DNA of 43,027 nt from Aureispira sp. (GCA_024222455.1 JAAEPD010000148.1:1-43027); one strand, 5' to 3'. Counted from the first letter of the stretch, positions 33,244-42,014 are shown. Made by a program: numbers and translations. The notes: a model not told the origin generated them from the letters alone.

Positions 33244-34068
33244 CTAAAGTCCAGCCATTTTTTTCAATTCTGAAGCACCACCTAAGTTTTTGATTAAATC
33301 ATCAATTTGTGCTTGAAGATCATCTAATTGCTTAGTAGCTTTGTCGTCACCTTTAGGTGCACCACCTTGCTCACGTGCAGCAACTTTCTCAACTAGTTTG
33401 TTGATCAATTGAGCATCTTTTTTCAACTCAGGAGTAGCATCAGCTGCAGCTACTTTGAATTTGTCTACCCATTTTTTAGCTGTAGCAATCACATCCTTAG
33501 TGATTTTTTTAGCTGCAATAGCTTGCTTGATTTCAGTAGCTTTTTTGATTAAGCCATCGAGGTTTACAGTTCCAGTTGCAGTGCTATCATCTGTTGCAGT
33601 GTCATCATCTTTAGAATCATCTTCTATAGTTTGACCATCTAAAACAAATACACAAGCCATTTTGATAGCTTTTTTGAATTCCTTCAAAAGAGGCTTCCAA
33701 TCAGCAGGCTTTTTCATTTTACCTTGACCATTTACAAATTCAAAGTGACCAGTTTCTTTACCATTAACTTCTTTGATGAAGAAGTTACCGTAAGATACTT
33801 CAGGAGAAGTTTTCTCTTTTTTGAATTCTTTCTCCAAGTTAGAGATACCTAAAGCTAGGAAGTGTCCAGCTACTTTACCTTTAGCATCTTTGAAGTAATC
33901 TTTCTTTACAAAGAAAGGCAATTTAGTGCCAGGCTCAGTAGTAGATTTTAGTTTTTTTGCAGCGTTTTTTGCTTCTGCTTTGATTTTTGTAAGATCAACT
34001 TTTTTAGCGGCTTTATCTGCACCTTCTGCGTGGTATGAGTCTTTTTTTAATTTCGAATTAAAAGGCAT
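33244..34068 (-). CDS. Lysine-rich protein of unknown family (paralogue A)
   Basis: A 274-residue soluble, lysine-rich protein without signal peptide or membrane helix. Residues about 60-160 share a block with its neighbour at 34143: LPFFVKKDYFKDAKGKVAGH, SYGNFFIKEVNGKETGHFEF and KKPADWKPLLKEFKKAIKM, then an acidic DDSKDDDTATDDSTA linker. The C-terminal third is helical and probably coiled-coil (LINKLVEKVAAREQG, TKQLDDLQAQIDDLIKNLG). No enzyme motif or known domain is recognisable. Codon choice is biased to a few codons (AAA, GCT, ACT), consistent with strong expression. It is the promoter-distal gene of a two-gene minus-strand unit opposite hscA and ends in a strong terminator. Confidence 0.6.
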   Translation of the reverse strand: MPFNSKLKKDSYHAEGADKAAKKVDLTKIKAEAKNAAKKLKSTTEPGTKLPFFVKKDYFKDAKGKVAGHFLALGISNLEKEFKKEKTSPEVSYGNFFIKEVNGKETGHFEFVNGQGKMKKPADWKPLLKEFKKAIKMACVFVLDGQTIEDDSKDDDTATDDSTATGTVNLDGLIKKATEIKQAIAAKKITKDVIATAKKWVDKFKVAAADATPELKKDAQLINKLVEKVAAREQGGAPKGDDKATKQLDDLQAQIDDLIKNLGGASELKKMAGL

Positions 34069-34142
34069 TGTATTGAAATTTTAATAGGTTTATAAATAAT
34101 TATTTTTAATCGAGATTTGTCATTTTGTGCTTGAGTAGGGGT

Positions 34143-35081
34143 TTAACTAGCTTGTTTGAGCAAGGCATCTAAATCTACTTCTTGTAAAAGTTTCTGTAAT
34201 TCGGCTCTTCGGGTATTCATTCGGCTTACCACTTTCTTTATTTGTTGTGGATCTGTAGTTTTTTGCCCTTTTTTCTTTAAGAGCTTATGTATATTTTCTT
34301 CAACTTTTTTCCATATGTTTTGCTTCTCCTTAAGTTGCTCTACAGGTTTCTGAAACCTATTCTTCTCTTTATGCTCAAGAGCTTTTTCAAAAGCTTGACT
34401 AAAAGCAGCAGAAGATTTGCGTAGATTTTTTAAATCTTGAGCATCTTTTGGGGTTGATTGGCGTTTGTTATAACGCTCTTTTATCCCCAGCCATTTTTTG
34501 ACATCTGTTTCTATCTTCTTATAATCAGTAGCTAATTGCTCTATTACTTTTGCTACTTCTTCTTTTGCATCTTTAGCAGTACTACCTTTTTCCTCTTTAG
34601 GAGTAGGTGTTGTTGCAGTTTCTATGCCTCCATCTTCAACATCTTCTACTAATGCTTGTGTCAAGAACTGAACATCTGCAATTTTAGGCATATGTTTTAC
34701 AATATATTTTCTAATTGCTTTTTCAGTTTTAGCTTTTTTTGCTGCACCTTTATTGTGTTGCAAAAACAAACATTCTTGCCCTTTTTCATTTTTTTTGATG
34801 AAACACTTTCCTACAGAAACATTGGTTTTAGTAAAACCATTCAAGCCTTTCGTCGCAGCCAAAAACTCAGGTCTAAATTTAGCGTTATGTTTACCTACTA
34901 ATAAAATAGGATTCCCATCTTTATAGTCTAAGTCAAAAAAGTAGTCTGCAGGTTCTGTAGGTGAAACTTTTTTAGCCAAAGGTCTTTGTAGGGCTTTGTA
35001 GTACTTTTTCAAGAACTTAACATCAAGCTTTTTTTGCTTGAATTCTTCTTCTTTTATTTTAGGACTGATTTTTATAGACAT
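34143..35081 (-). CDS. Lysine-rich protein of unknown family (paralogue B)
   Basis: A 312-residue lysine-rich protein, 74 bp upstream of paralogue A on the same strand. Shared order: an N-terminal helix (KEEEFKQKKLDVKFLKKYYKA), then PADYFFDLDYKDGNPILLVGKH, VSVGKCFIKKNEKGQECLF, and the KAIRKYIVKHMPKIADV segment followed by an EDVEDGGIETATT linker. The match to A is spread over the same positions (FF..DYKD; VS.G..FIK; G.E; D..TATT) with low identity, so it is a diverged duplicate. The C-terminal half (about 165-312) is helical and coiled-coil-like (VEENIHKLLKKKGQK, RRAELQKLLQEVDLDALLKQ). No signal peptide. Possibly a structural or nucleic-acid/protein-binding protein given the charge; there is no direct evidence. 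Divergent from hscA across 413 bp. Confidence 0.6.
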   Translation of the reverse strand: MSIKISPKIKEEEFKQKKLDVKFLKKYYKALQRPLAKKVSPTEPADYFFDLDYKDGNPILLVGKHNAKFRPEFLAATKGLNGFTKTNVSVGKCFIKKNEKGQECLFLQHNKGAAKKAKTEKAIRKYIVKHMPKIADVQFLTQALVEDVEDGGIETATTPTPKEEKGSTAKDAKEEVAKVIEQLATDYKKIETDVKKWLGIKERYNKRQSTPKDAQDLKNLRKSSAAFSQAFEKALEHKEKNRFQKPVEQLKEKQNIWKKVEENIHKLLKKKGQKTTDPQQIKKVVSRMNTRRAELQKLLQEVDLDALLKQAS

Positions 35082-35494
35082 TGTTTTCTTTAGATTTAAT
35101 ACTAATCAAGTATTGTTAGAATATGTTTAATTAGTATAATTGCATCCCATTTGTTTCTGAGGTCGGGTAAATTTAAAAACTTTTCTTTAATAATGCAAGC
35201 CTTTTTTAAAGATAAATATACAATTATTGACTAAATATAAAATCATTTGGAATTACAGTTGTAAATGTCTATATTTGCAGGTTTTACACGATTGAGAAGT
35301 TAGATTTAGGCAGCTAAAAGGGCTGTTAGACTTACTATATTTGGCCTGAAAATGCTGCAATAATTGGCGTTTGAATTGACTAGAGAAACTTTTAGGGATT
35401 GGGATAATTCGACATTAAATTGAACTTTGATGGAAAAATAATATTCCATTTATATAATAAACAAATTAAAAATTAGACTAAAATATAGCTTGCT
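35082..35494. other. 413-bp divergent intergenic region between paralogue B and hscA
   Basis: AT-rich region holding the hscA promoter (35246-35277). No second clean promoter is visible for the minus-strand pair. There is no ORF and no sizeable inverted repeat. The hscA leader would be about 210 nt. Confidence 0.6.
35246..35277 (+). promoter_or_regulatory. Bacteroidota-type promoter of hscA
   Basis: TTTG at 35246-35249 and TATATTTG at 35270-35277 are separated by 20 bp, the same spacing and -7 box as the tRNA promoter. Transcription would begin near 35284, leaving a leader of about 210 nt. Confidence 0.7.
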
Positions 35495-37360
35495 ATGGCA
35501 AAGATTTCTATTAATATGGGGAAAGGTACTCTTGACAATACCCCAAAAGGAGATGTAATTGTAGGAATTGATTTGGGGACAACCAACAGTTTGGTGAGTT
35601 ATATGGTAGATGATAAGCCTGTAGCTATAAAAGATAAGGATGGCGAAAACACCTTAGTACCATCTATTATCTATTTTGATACGAATCATTTAGTGAAAAT
35701 AGGAGCGTCTGCCAAGAGCAAATTAATAGAAGATCCTCAGAATACTATTTTTTCTGTTAAGCGTCTGATGGGGAAGTCTTATATGGATATGAAAGACTAT
35801 GAGGGCTTTTTCTCTTATAAGATAATAGATGACCAAACAGATGAATCTTTGGTTAAAGTAAGAATAGGCGATAAGTTTTATACACCTACTGAGTTATCTG
35901 CACAAATCTTAACTGAGTTAAAAAATAGAGCAGAAGATGCACTTAAGCAGCCTATAGAAAAAGCGGTGATCACAGTACCTGCTTATTTTAATGATGCACA
36001 GCGTCAAGCAACTCGAGATGCTGGAAAGTTAGCAGGCCTTGATGTGTTAAGGATTGTGAATGAGCCTACTGCTGCAAGTTTGGCCTATGGAATAGGTTTA
36101 GATAAGGATGCAAACAAAACAGTTGCTGTTTATGATTTGGGAGGTGGAACTTTTGATATTTCTATCCTAAAAATAGAACATGGCATTTTTGAGGTCTTAT
36201 CTACTAATGGTGATACGTTTTTGGGTGGAGATGATTTTGATAGAGCAATTATGCAATATTGGACAGCAACTCACCAACTAGAGTTGGATGGAGATCGTCA
36301 GTCTATTCAGATTTTGCGTTTGGAGGCTGAAGCAGCCAAAAAAGCATTGTCTAGCCAAGATAGTTTCAGCACTACTTTTCAAGAAATGGAACTGAGTATA
36401 ACCAAAGCCCAGTTCAATGAGTTGGCTCAACCTTTAGTGTCTAGAACTATAGATGCATGTAAAAAGGCTATTAAAGATGCTCAGTTGAAGGTTAGTGATA
36501 TCAATGAGGTAATTATGGTTGGTGGGTCTACACGGGTATCCTTAGTCAAGGATAGTGTTGCTGCTTATTTTGAGCAGGAAGTTAACAATAATATCAATCC
36601 TGATGAGGTGGTTGCCTTAGGTGCTGCTGTGCAGGCTGATGTGTTGGCTGGAAATCAAAAGGATATTCTGCTGTTGGATGTTACACCTTTATCTTTAGGA
36701 ATAGAGACAATGGGAGGATTGATAGATGTGATTATTCCTAGAAATTCAAAAATTCCTATCAAGGCTGGTCGCCAGTATACTACTTCTATAGATGGACAAA
36801 AGAATCTGAAGGTAGCTGTTTATCAAGGAGAGCGTGATTTGGTAGCAGATAATAGAAAATTAGGAGAGTTTGTCTTGCGCAATATTCCTCCTATGCCTGC
36901 AGGAATCCCTAAAATCGAGATCCATTTTTTGCTGAATGCAGATGGTATACTAAAAGTACGTGCTAAAGAGTTACGTTCTGGAGTAGAGCAGACTGTAGAG
37001 GTGCGTTCCCCTTATGGTATTTCGGAGGAGGATATGGCTAGAATGCTAGTAGATTCTATCAAAAATGCAAAAGAGGATATGAAAGTGCGTGGATTGATAG
37101 AAGCTCGCACAGAGGCTAATAATGTGATAATGGCTACTGCAAAATTTTTGGAGCAGAACCAAGATATATTTAGTGATGCTGAAGTGACTGCTCTAAGCGA
37201 ATTGTATCAATTGCTTGTGGAATCTGTGAAAGGGGAGGACAAGGATTTGATTAATAAATATATGGATGACCTCAATACCTTTGCTCAACCATTGGCTCAA
37301 AAAGCTATGGATAGAACGATTAGTGAGGCAATGAAAGGTAAAAAGGTGTTGGGTGATTAA
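35495..37360 (+). CDS. hscA: HscA-type Hsp70 chaperone
   Basis: A 621-residue Hsp70. The nucleotide-binding domain has [14 protein letters not shown] (about 24-37), [34 protein letters not shown] and VMVGGSTR-type ([14 protein letters not shown]) motifs. Features that point to HscA rather than DnaK are the extended N-terminus before GIDLGTT, the [13 protein letters not shown] block, and [30 protein letters not shown] with a short C-terminal lid and no EEVD-like tail; the last residues end [16 protein letters not shown]. HscA moves iron-sulfur clusters from IscU with HscB; neither iscU nor hscB is beside it. The stop is immediately followed (37361) by a small gene with no gap, so the two are co-translated. 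Upstream are the two lysine-rich paralogues, in divergent orientation. Confidence 0.85.
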   Translation: MAKISINMGKGTLDNTPKGDVIVGIDLGTTNSLVSYMVDDKPVAIKDKDGENTLVPSIIYFDTNHLVKIGASAKSKLIEDPQNTIFSVKRLMGKSYMDMKDYEGFFSYKIIDDQTDESLVKVRIGDKFYTPTELSAQILTELKNRAEDALKQPIEKAVITVPAYFNDAQRQATRDAGKLAGLDVLRIVNEPTAASLAYGIGLDKDANKTVAVYDLGGGTFDISILKIEHGIFEVLSTNGDTFLGGDDFDRAIMQYWTATHQLELDGDRQSIQILRLEAEAAKKALSSQDSFSTTFQEMELSITKAQFNELAQPLVSRTIDACKKAIKDAQLKVSDINEVIMVGGSTRVSLVKDSVAAYFEQEVNNNINPDEVVALGAAVQADVLAGNQKDILLLDVTPLSLGIETMGGLIDVIIPRNSKIPIKAGRQYTTSIDGQKNLKVAVYQGERDLVADNRKLGEFVLRNIPPMPAGIPKIEIHFLLNADGILKVRAKELRSGVEQTVEVRSPYGISEEDMARMLVDSIKNAKEDMKVRGLIEARTEANNVIMATAKFLEQNQDIFSDAEVTALSELYQLLVESVKGEDKDLINKYMDDLNTFAQPLAQKAMDRTISEAMKGKKVLGD

Positions 37361-37745
37361 ATGGTTAGTCAAGTATTCATTCAGCAAATAAAGCCCAATC
37401 AATATTCTATACAGTTTGATTGTAATACTGCAACCGTTAATTGTTGTACAGAAGATTTTTCTTTTATAAAGGATTTAGAGCAATTTCTAGTAGAAACTAA
37501 GGATAACCCAGCCTATTTGGATAAAAAAAACTGCATCTGGAGCTTATCGACGTATTGAAGACAAGGAATTGGATTTGGGTACTAAGATTAGTTTACCTGT
37601 CATTATTAGTAAAGATGGGGAATATAAGGATAGGTATTATCTCAGATTGAAAATAGAGGCAGCATGGATATTATTTCCACTTACTTGGGATCAAATAAAT
37701 GAGGGGATTAGTATGCTGAAAGAAGAGATAGATAATTTTGTGTAG
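37361..37745 (+). pseudogene. Unknown protein co-transcribed with hscA, frameshifted at an A8 tract
   Basis: Starts at the base after the hscA stop. The first 56 codons (MVSQVFIQQIKPNQYSIQ through DNPAYLDKK) run into an early stop at 37556-37558. Removing one A from the eight-A tract at 37523-37530 restores the frame: KKTASGAYRRIEDKELDLGT, VIISKDGEYKDRYYLRLKIE, AAWILFPLTWDQINEGISM and so on to TAG 37743-37745, 127 residues in all. Family is not recognised. No slippery heptamer with a pseudoknot is evident, and the shift needed (+1) is not that of classical -1 programmed slippage, so a mutation, a phase switch or a read error are all open. Partner of HscA is a guess from position only. Confidence 0.6.
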
Positions 37746-37875
37746 GCATAATTTATTTGTGTTATTGCAAATAAATATTTGTATAAAAACCTTTTTGCAA
37801 ATTTAGTTGTTTAAGGTGTTAGTGCTGAATTGTTATTGAACTCAGCAGATTATCAAATCAACACATTAATATATT

Positions 37876-38520
37876 ATGCCTGAATTGATTCATCAACTAC
37901 GTGAACGTTTGCTAGCCCCCTTGCCTGGGTTAGATGCTCAACTGCGTATGACTAGCAAAAATATTGGAACGATAAGAAGAGGCTATAAGGTGCCTGAAAA
38001 GCATAAAAAAGCGGCTGTAATGACCTTATTGTACAAAAAGGAAGATATATGGCACACAGCTTTGATGCAACGTCCTGAGTCGCCCTATCCGCATAGCAAA
38101 CAAGTTAGCTTTCCTGGAGGTGGGGTAGAGGAGATAGATTTTTCGTTTAAGCATGCTGCTTTGCGAGAGACTGAAGAAGAGTTTGGGATTCCACAGCAAG
38201 AAATAGAAGTGATTGGCAATTTATCGCAGCTCTATATCCCTGTTAGTGGTTATTTGGTTTATCCTTTTGTAGGGGTAATGAATAATGTCCCTAGTTTTGT
38301 GCCTGACACTAGCGAAGTGGCAGAGATCATAGAAGTACCTGTACGCCATCTTTTAGACCAATCTTTACGCAAAAAAACAAGCATAGAAATCTTTGGAGGG
38401 CATGTTTTGGATAATGTACCTTATTTTGATTTGGCTAGTAAAGTCGTTTGGGGAGCAACTGCAATGATGTTGAGTGAATTCTCTACAGTCTTAGAAGAAA
38501 TTGAATATCAATTATTATAG
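37876..38520 (+). CDS. NUDIX hydrolase, CoA-pyrophosphatase (NudL) type
   Basis: A 214-residue NUDIX hydrolase. The NUDIX box is present as GGVEEIDFSFKHAALRETEEE (about 77-97), with the conserved REUxEE core. The preceding AVMTLLYKKEDIWHTALMQR and SKQVSFPGGG fit the NuCoA motif of coenzyme A pyrophosphatases, which cut CoA and acyl-CoA into phosphopantetheine parts and adenosine bisphosphate. The first glutamate of the classical box is substituted, as in E. coli NudL. The gene starts 130 bp after the hscA operon and ends in a terminator, so it probably has its own promoter, which I could not pin down (CAAATAAATATTTG lies at 37768-37781). Confidence 0.85.
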   Translation: MPELIHQLRERLLAPLPGLDAQLRMTSKNIGTIRRGYKVPEKHKKAAVMTLLYKKEDIWHTALMQRPESPYPHSKQVSFPGGGVEEIDFSFKHAALRETEEEFGIPQQEIEVIGNLSQLYIPVSGYLVYPFVGVMNNVPSFVPDTSEVAEIIEVPVRHLLDQSLRKKTSIEIFGGHVLDNVPYFDLASKVVWGATAMMLSEFSTVLEEIEYQLL

Positions 38521-38542
38521 GAAGGGACTGCCTTAGAAAAAG

Positions 38543-38582
38543 AAAAAGCCTGATGAATTTTGATCTCATCAGGCTTTTTTAT
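38543..38582. terminator. Bidirectional terminator between the NUDIX and Mpo1-like genes
   Basis: AAAAAGCCTGATGA and TCATCAGGCTTTTTT pair over 14 bp around nine bases, with A-runs and T-runs on both sides. It serves both converging genes. Confidence 0.9.
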
Positions 38583-38588
38583 TATTCG

Positions 38589-38927
38589 TTACTTGCCAAT
38601 AATCTGGCGAGCATTTTCCAGCTTTTTGCTAATCTGAAAGGTAAGGATATGGTAAAACATGATAAAATCAGAGGCTAAACTAAATCCTGGATAAGTAAAG
38701 GTAGCTGGTCTATTTTTTTCGAAAACAAAATGTCCAACCCAAGCAAAGCCATATCCAATTACAGGCAATAAGCCCAACATCCACCAAGTTTGGCTTACAA
38801 TAGCATAAACCAAAACAGCCAATAAGGTAGCTGTTCCTACAAAATGCAATCCTCCACAAATAGGATCTAAATGTTCTGTAAGGTAATAAGGATAAAATTC
38901 TTTGAGAGTTTTATATTTTTTTTCCAT
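38589..38927 (-). CDS. Mpo1-like (DUF962) membrane protein
   Basis: A 112-residue protein of the DUF962/Mpo1 family. Conserved features are FYPYYLTEHLDPICGGLHFV (His19, His28), then two hydrophobic helices, and GYGFAWVGHFVFEKNRPATF (His66, FEKNRP signature) near YPGFSLASDFIMF. Yeast Mpo1 is an iron-dependent dioxygenase of 2-hydroxy fatty acids in the ER; bacterial members are similar in sequence but less studied. It lies 6 bp after the pdhC stop on the same strand, so it is almost certainly cotranscribed. A link to pyruvate dehydrogenase is not known; the pairing may simply be operonic. The shared bidirectional terminator follows. Confidence 0.85.
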   Translation of the reverse strand: MEKKYKTLKEFYPYYLTEHLDPICGGLHFVGTATLLAVLVYAIVSQTWWMLGLLPVIGYGFAWVGHFVFEKNRPATFTYPGFSLASDFIMFYHILTFQISKKLENARQIIGK

Positions 38928-38933
38928 TATTAA

Positions 38934-40172
38934 TTATATAATCAAGCGCATAGGCTCCTCTAGAATATCTCTAAGTGTTTGTAAAAACTTAGAACCAGAA
39001 GCACCATCTACCACTCTATGATCACAAGATAAGGTCACTTTCATGAAGTTAGATTCTTTGACCTCTCCATCAACCATTACCAAGCGTGGCGAAATACAAC
39101 CAACTGCCAATATACAAGCATCAGGTGGATTGATAATCGCTGTAAACTCATCAATACCAAACATTCCTAAGTTAGAAATAGTAAAAGTATTTCCAGTCAT
39201 CTCGTCAGGAGTCAACTTACGGTCACGAGCACGTCCAGCCAATTCTCTGATTTCGGTAGCAATACTAGATAGTGATTTGTGGTGTGCATTGCGTACTACA
39301 GGCACTACCAAACCTTCGTCCATTGCTACGGCTACGCCTATATTTACATATTTGTAGTAACGTATGCGATCACCCAACCAAGAAGAGTTGATACTTGGGT
39401 GTTCTTGTAGTGCTTTAGCCACAGCTTTTACGATAAAATCATTGTAAGAAATCTTAGTTTCTGTCAATGTTTTGATTTGTCCACGAGTGGCCATCAATTT
39501 ATCTACACAAATTTCCATTGTTAGATAGAAATGAGGAGCTGAAAACTTGCTATCACCCAAACGTCTTGCGATCGTTTTGCGCATTTGGCTCAATGATACA
39601 TCTTCATAATCACCTTGAGCTTCGCTTACTTTAGGAGCTGCCACTTCATGACGTGTAGCAGGACTAGTCGTCGATTGCTGACTCAAATAATTTTCAATGT
39701 CTTTTTTGACAATACGACCATCATCACCAGAACCACTTACTTTAGATAAGTCGATCCCTTCTTCTTTGGCCATAGCTTTTGCCAAAGGTGATGCCTTGAT
39801 ACGTCCTTCTGAACTAGCAGATGAGTTGTTTTGTGCTAAAGGAGCACTAACCGTTTCAATAACATCTGAACTAGGTTCTTCCGTTTTTGCAGGTGCATTG
39901 TTTTCAGCAGCTAAGGCAGCTTTATAGTCCTCTCCTTCGGCTCCTATGATAGCAATAAGCGAATCTACAGGGACAGCACTCCCTTCTTCTACTCCTATAT
40001 GCAAAAGAACTCCATCAAAGAAACTTTGAAACTCCATAACGGCTTTGTCTGTTTCTATTTCGGCTAGTAGTTCACCAGCTTCTACTGCTTCTCCAACCTT
40101 TTTGTGCCAAGCCACCAAGGTTCCTTCTTCCATGGTGTCACTAAGTGCAGGCATTCTTACGATTTCGGCCAT
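38934..40172 (-). CDS. pdhC: Pyruvate dehydrogenase complex E2 (dihydrolipoamide acetyltransferase)
   Basis: A 412-residue E2 core enzyme transferring acetyl from lipoyl-lysine to CoA. One N-terminal lipoyl domain (residues 1-77: MPALSDTMEEGTLVAWHKK and GELLAEIETDKAVMEFQS, lipoylated Lys43), an Ala/Ser/Pro linker, a peripheral-subunit-binding domain (about 125-163: IKASPLAKAMAKEEGIDLSK, VSGSGDDGRIVKKDI), and the catalytic domain (about 190-412) with the active-site CDHRVVDGASGSKF (His385, Asp389). The DTMEEG/IETDKA wording marks pyruvate rather than 2-oxoglutarate E2. E1 and E3 genes are not adjacent. Upstream of the Mpo1-like gene in one operon; a 666-bp divergent region separates it from the Cfa-type gene. 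Confidence 0.93.
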   Translation of the reverse strand: MAEIVRMPALSDTMEEGTLVAWHKKVGEAVEAGELLAEIETDKAVMEFQSFFDGVLLHIGVEEGSAVPVDSLIAIIGAEGEDYKAALAAENNAPAKTEEPSSDVIETVSAPLAQNNSSASSEGRIKASPLAKAMAKEEGIDLSKVSGSGDDGRIVKKDIENYLSQQSTTSPATRHEVAAPKVSEAQGDYEDVSLSQMRKTIARRLGDSKFSAPHFYLTMEICVDKLMATRGQIKTLTETKISYNDFIVKAVAKALQEHPSINSSWLGDRIRYYKYVNIGVAVAMDEGLVVPVVRNAHHKSLSSIATEIRELAGRARDRKLTPDEMTGNTFTISNLGMFGIDEFTAIINPPDACILAVGCISPRLVMVDGEVKESNFMKVTLSCDHRVVDGASGSKFLQTLRDILEEPMRLII

Positions 40173-40838
40173 AATTGTTAGTTCGTTTTTATCAGAATTT
40201 ATTCTGGTTGACTACTTTGTTAATTTTTTGTAAAATTTTGATAGTCAATTACTAAGAAAAGTTTTTTTTTAGCATGTCAATCAAGTCAAAAAAAAAGTCT
40301 AGGGTTCTTATTCCCATTGAATCGATAAAGATAAGAATGATTTTGAAATGTCCTAAAATTATAGCTTACCTATTTTGCTAAGAGAGGAGTTGAAAGCGAA
40401 AACTTTGAAATAAATTTTGTTTTCGTCAAAAAAAACCTCAGTTTTGCACTCGCAATGATGAAAAAGCAATTGAACGGCCAATTAATTATAAATTAATTAA
40501 TTGCTTGTTTAATTTATCAATATATAATTGTTTAAAAAAACATACATAATAAATTACCACCACTTAATATTCAAAAACGATCAAGAGTAGGCTTGATCAA
40601 AATATAAATAATCAAATAATATTTTTCCTACTACTTATGATAATAACTTTCCCAAGAAGTACCTCCCAAATATAAATAAGACTATTGCTTAGCAATACAT
40701 GAAAGTGTGTTGCTAGTAAAGAGCATAAAGAAAATAAACCAAATTTTAATCTAAAACTACTACTTGTTTATTTAGTATCTAGTCTATCTCTAACTAGACC
40801 AGTAGTATTGCTAACCATTTTTAAATAATAGACCTATT
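40173..40838. other. 666-bp AT-rich divergent region, probable long leader of the Cfa-type gene
   Basis: Carries no ORF of note. Three small perfect hairpins lie in the half nearer the Cfa-type gene: GATCAAG/CTTGATC at 40579-40598, TATTGCT/AGCAATA at 40683-40697 and TCTAGT/ACTAGA at 40778-40798. No clean TTG-N20-TAnnTTTG promoter was found for either gene, so the transcription starts are unknown. The hairpins would be in the Cfa-type mRNA leader if transcription starts upstream of 40570. Confidence 0.5.
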
Positions 40839-42014
40839 ATGAAAATTTCAGATTTAGTAGAAGTAAATGACTCTAGTGCATCTTCTCGCTATGACAGCAG
40901 AAGAGTATCAATGGGACACTTTATTGAAGATTATATCGACGGAAAAGTTGACATCAATAAAGACTTGTTAGAGCTTTTATGGGAAGATAAAGATGATGTA
41001 TTTGAGTTTGACTATACCAAACACCACTACAAATTCTTTGTAACTCGTATGATTCCTGAAGTAGTCATTCACTCTAAAAAACAAGATGAAAGAATCATTA
41101 GAAGTCACTATGACAACCAAAATGATTTGTTCAACTGGTTCTTAGGAGATCGTATGATCTATACTAGCTGCTATTATACAAGCGAAGACGAAACGTTGGA
41201 GCAAGCTCAAGACAACAAATTAGACTTGATCGCTCACAAAATGCAATTGAAAGCAGGTGAAGAACTTCTTGATATTGGATGTGGATGGGGTACTTTGATT
41301 GCTCACTTTGCAAAATATTACGATGTAAACACTACTGGTGTGACTATTGCTGAAGCTGGTGCTGAATGGGCAAGAAAGCAGATCAAAGAATACGGAGCTG
41401 AAGATAAAGCTCAAGTATGGGTAAAAGATTACCGTGATATTCCTAAGAACAAGAAATATGACAAGATCACTTGTTTAGAAATGGCTGAGCACGTTGGTAT
41501 CAAGTATTTCAGAAAGTTCATGAAGCAGTGTTACAACTTGCTTAAGGATGATGGTATTTTCTATATTCAGATTGCAGGGTTGCGTGAGCGTGACAACGTA
41601 TTCATGAAAGAGAATAGAGAAGATCTAGTTTGGGGATTATTCATGAACGAATACATCTTCTCTGGTGCTGATGCAAGTATGCCATTGCACTGGGATTTGA
41701 AACAAATCGAAAAAGCTGGTTTCGAAGTACAAAGTGTAGAGAATATTGGTATCCACTATTCTAAAACTATCAATGCTTGGTATGATAACTGGATGGGTAA
41801 CAAAGAAAAAGTACTAGAGAAATATGGAGAGCGTACTTTCCGTATCTACGAAATTTTCTTAGCTTGGTCTACTGTTATTGCACACAATGGTGGTTCTACT
41901 GCTTACCAAATCGTTTGTCACAAAAATACGAATGATTTCAACCGTGCTCGTTTTATCCACGAATCTGCATTATGCAGCGGTGTTGATTTCAAAAAGAATA
42001 AAGTAATGGCTTAA
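40839..42014 (+). CDS. cfa: Cyclopropane-fatty-acyl-phospholipid synthase family methyltransferase
   Basis: A 391-residue S-adenosylmethionine-dependent methyltransferase of the CFA-synthase family. After an N-terminal region of about 105 residues, conserved segments follow: HYDNQNDLFNWFLGDRMIYT, the SAM-binding LDIGCGWGTLIAHFAKYYDV (about 146-165), GVTIAEAGAEWARKQI, EMAEHVGIKYFRKFM and IFSGADASMPLHWDLKQIEK. CFA synthases modify unsaturated acyl chains of membrane lipids; related enzymes methylate or make other branched lipids. The sequence is divergent in the active-site cysteine region (EYIFSGADASMP instead of EYIFPGGxLPS), so the exact product is uncertain and the symbol is a family label. 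It stands alone with a long upstream region and a strong terminator. Confidence 0.85.
   Translation: MKISDLVEVNDSSASSRYDSRRVSMGHFIEDYIDGKVDINKDLLELLWEDKDDVFEFDYTKHHYKFFVTRMIPEVVIHSKKQDERIIRSHYDNQNDLFNWFLGDRMIYTSCYYTSEDETLEQAQDNKLDLIAHKMQLKAGEELLDIGCGWGTLIAHFAKYYDVNTTGVTIAEAGAEWARKQIKEYGAEDKAQVWVKDYRDIPKNKKYDKITCLEMAEHVGIKYFRKFMKQCYNLLKDDGIFYIQIAGLRERDNVFMKENREDLVWGLFMNEYIFSGADASMPLHWDLKQIEKAGFEVQSVENIGIHYSKTINAWYDNWMGNKEKVLEKYGERTFRIYEIFLAWSTVIAHNGGSTAYQIVCHKNTNDFNRARFIHESALCSGVDFKKNKVMA

Noticed and set aside
35495-37360. Plain DnaK
   Set aside because: It lacks the EEVD-like tail of DnaK, has an extended N-terminus and the [14 protein letters not shown] wording of HscA; no dnaJ or grpE is near.
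37523-37530. Programmed -1 frameshift at the A8 tract
   Set aside because: A -1 shift does not restore the frame; the extra base requires +1 (or -2), and I see no downstream structure or Shine-Dalgarno-like stimulator.
38934-40172. The missing sucB partner of sucA
   Set aside because: The lipoyl-domain wording DTMEEGTLVAWHKK and ETDKAVMEF is that of pyruvate dehydrogenase E2, not of the 2-oxoglutarate E2.
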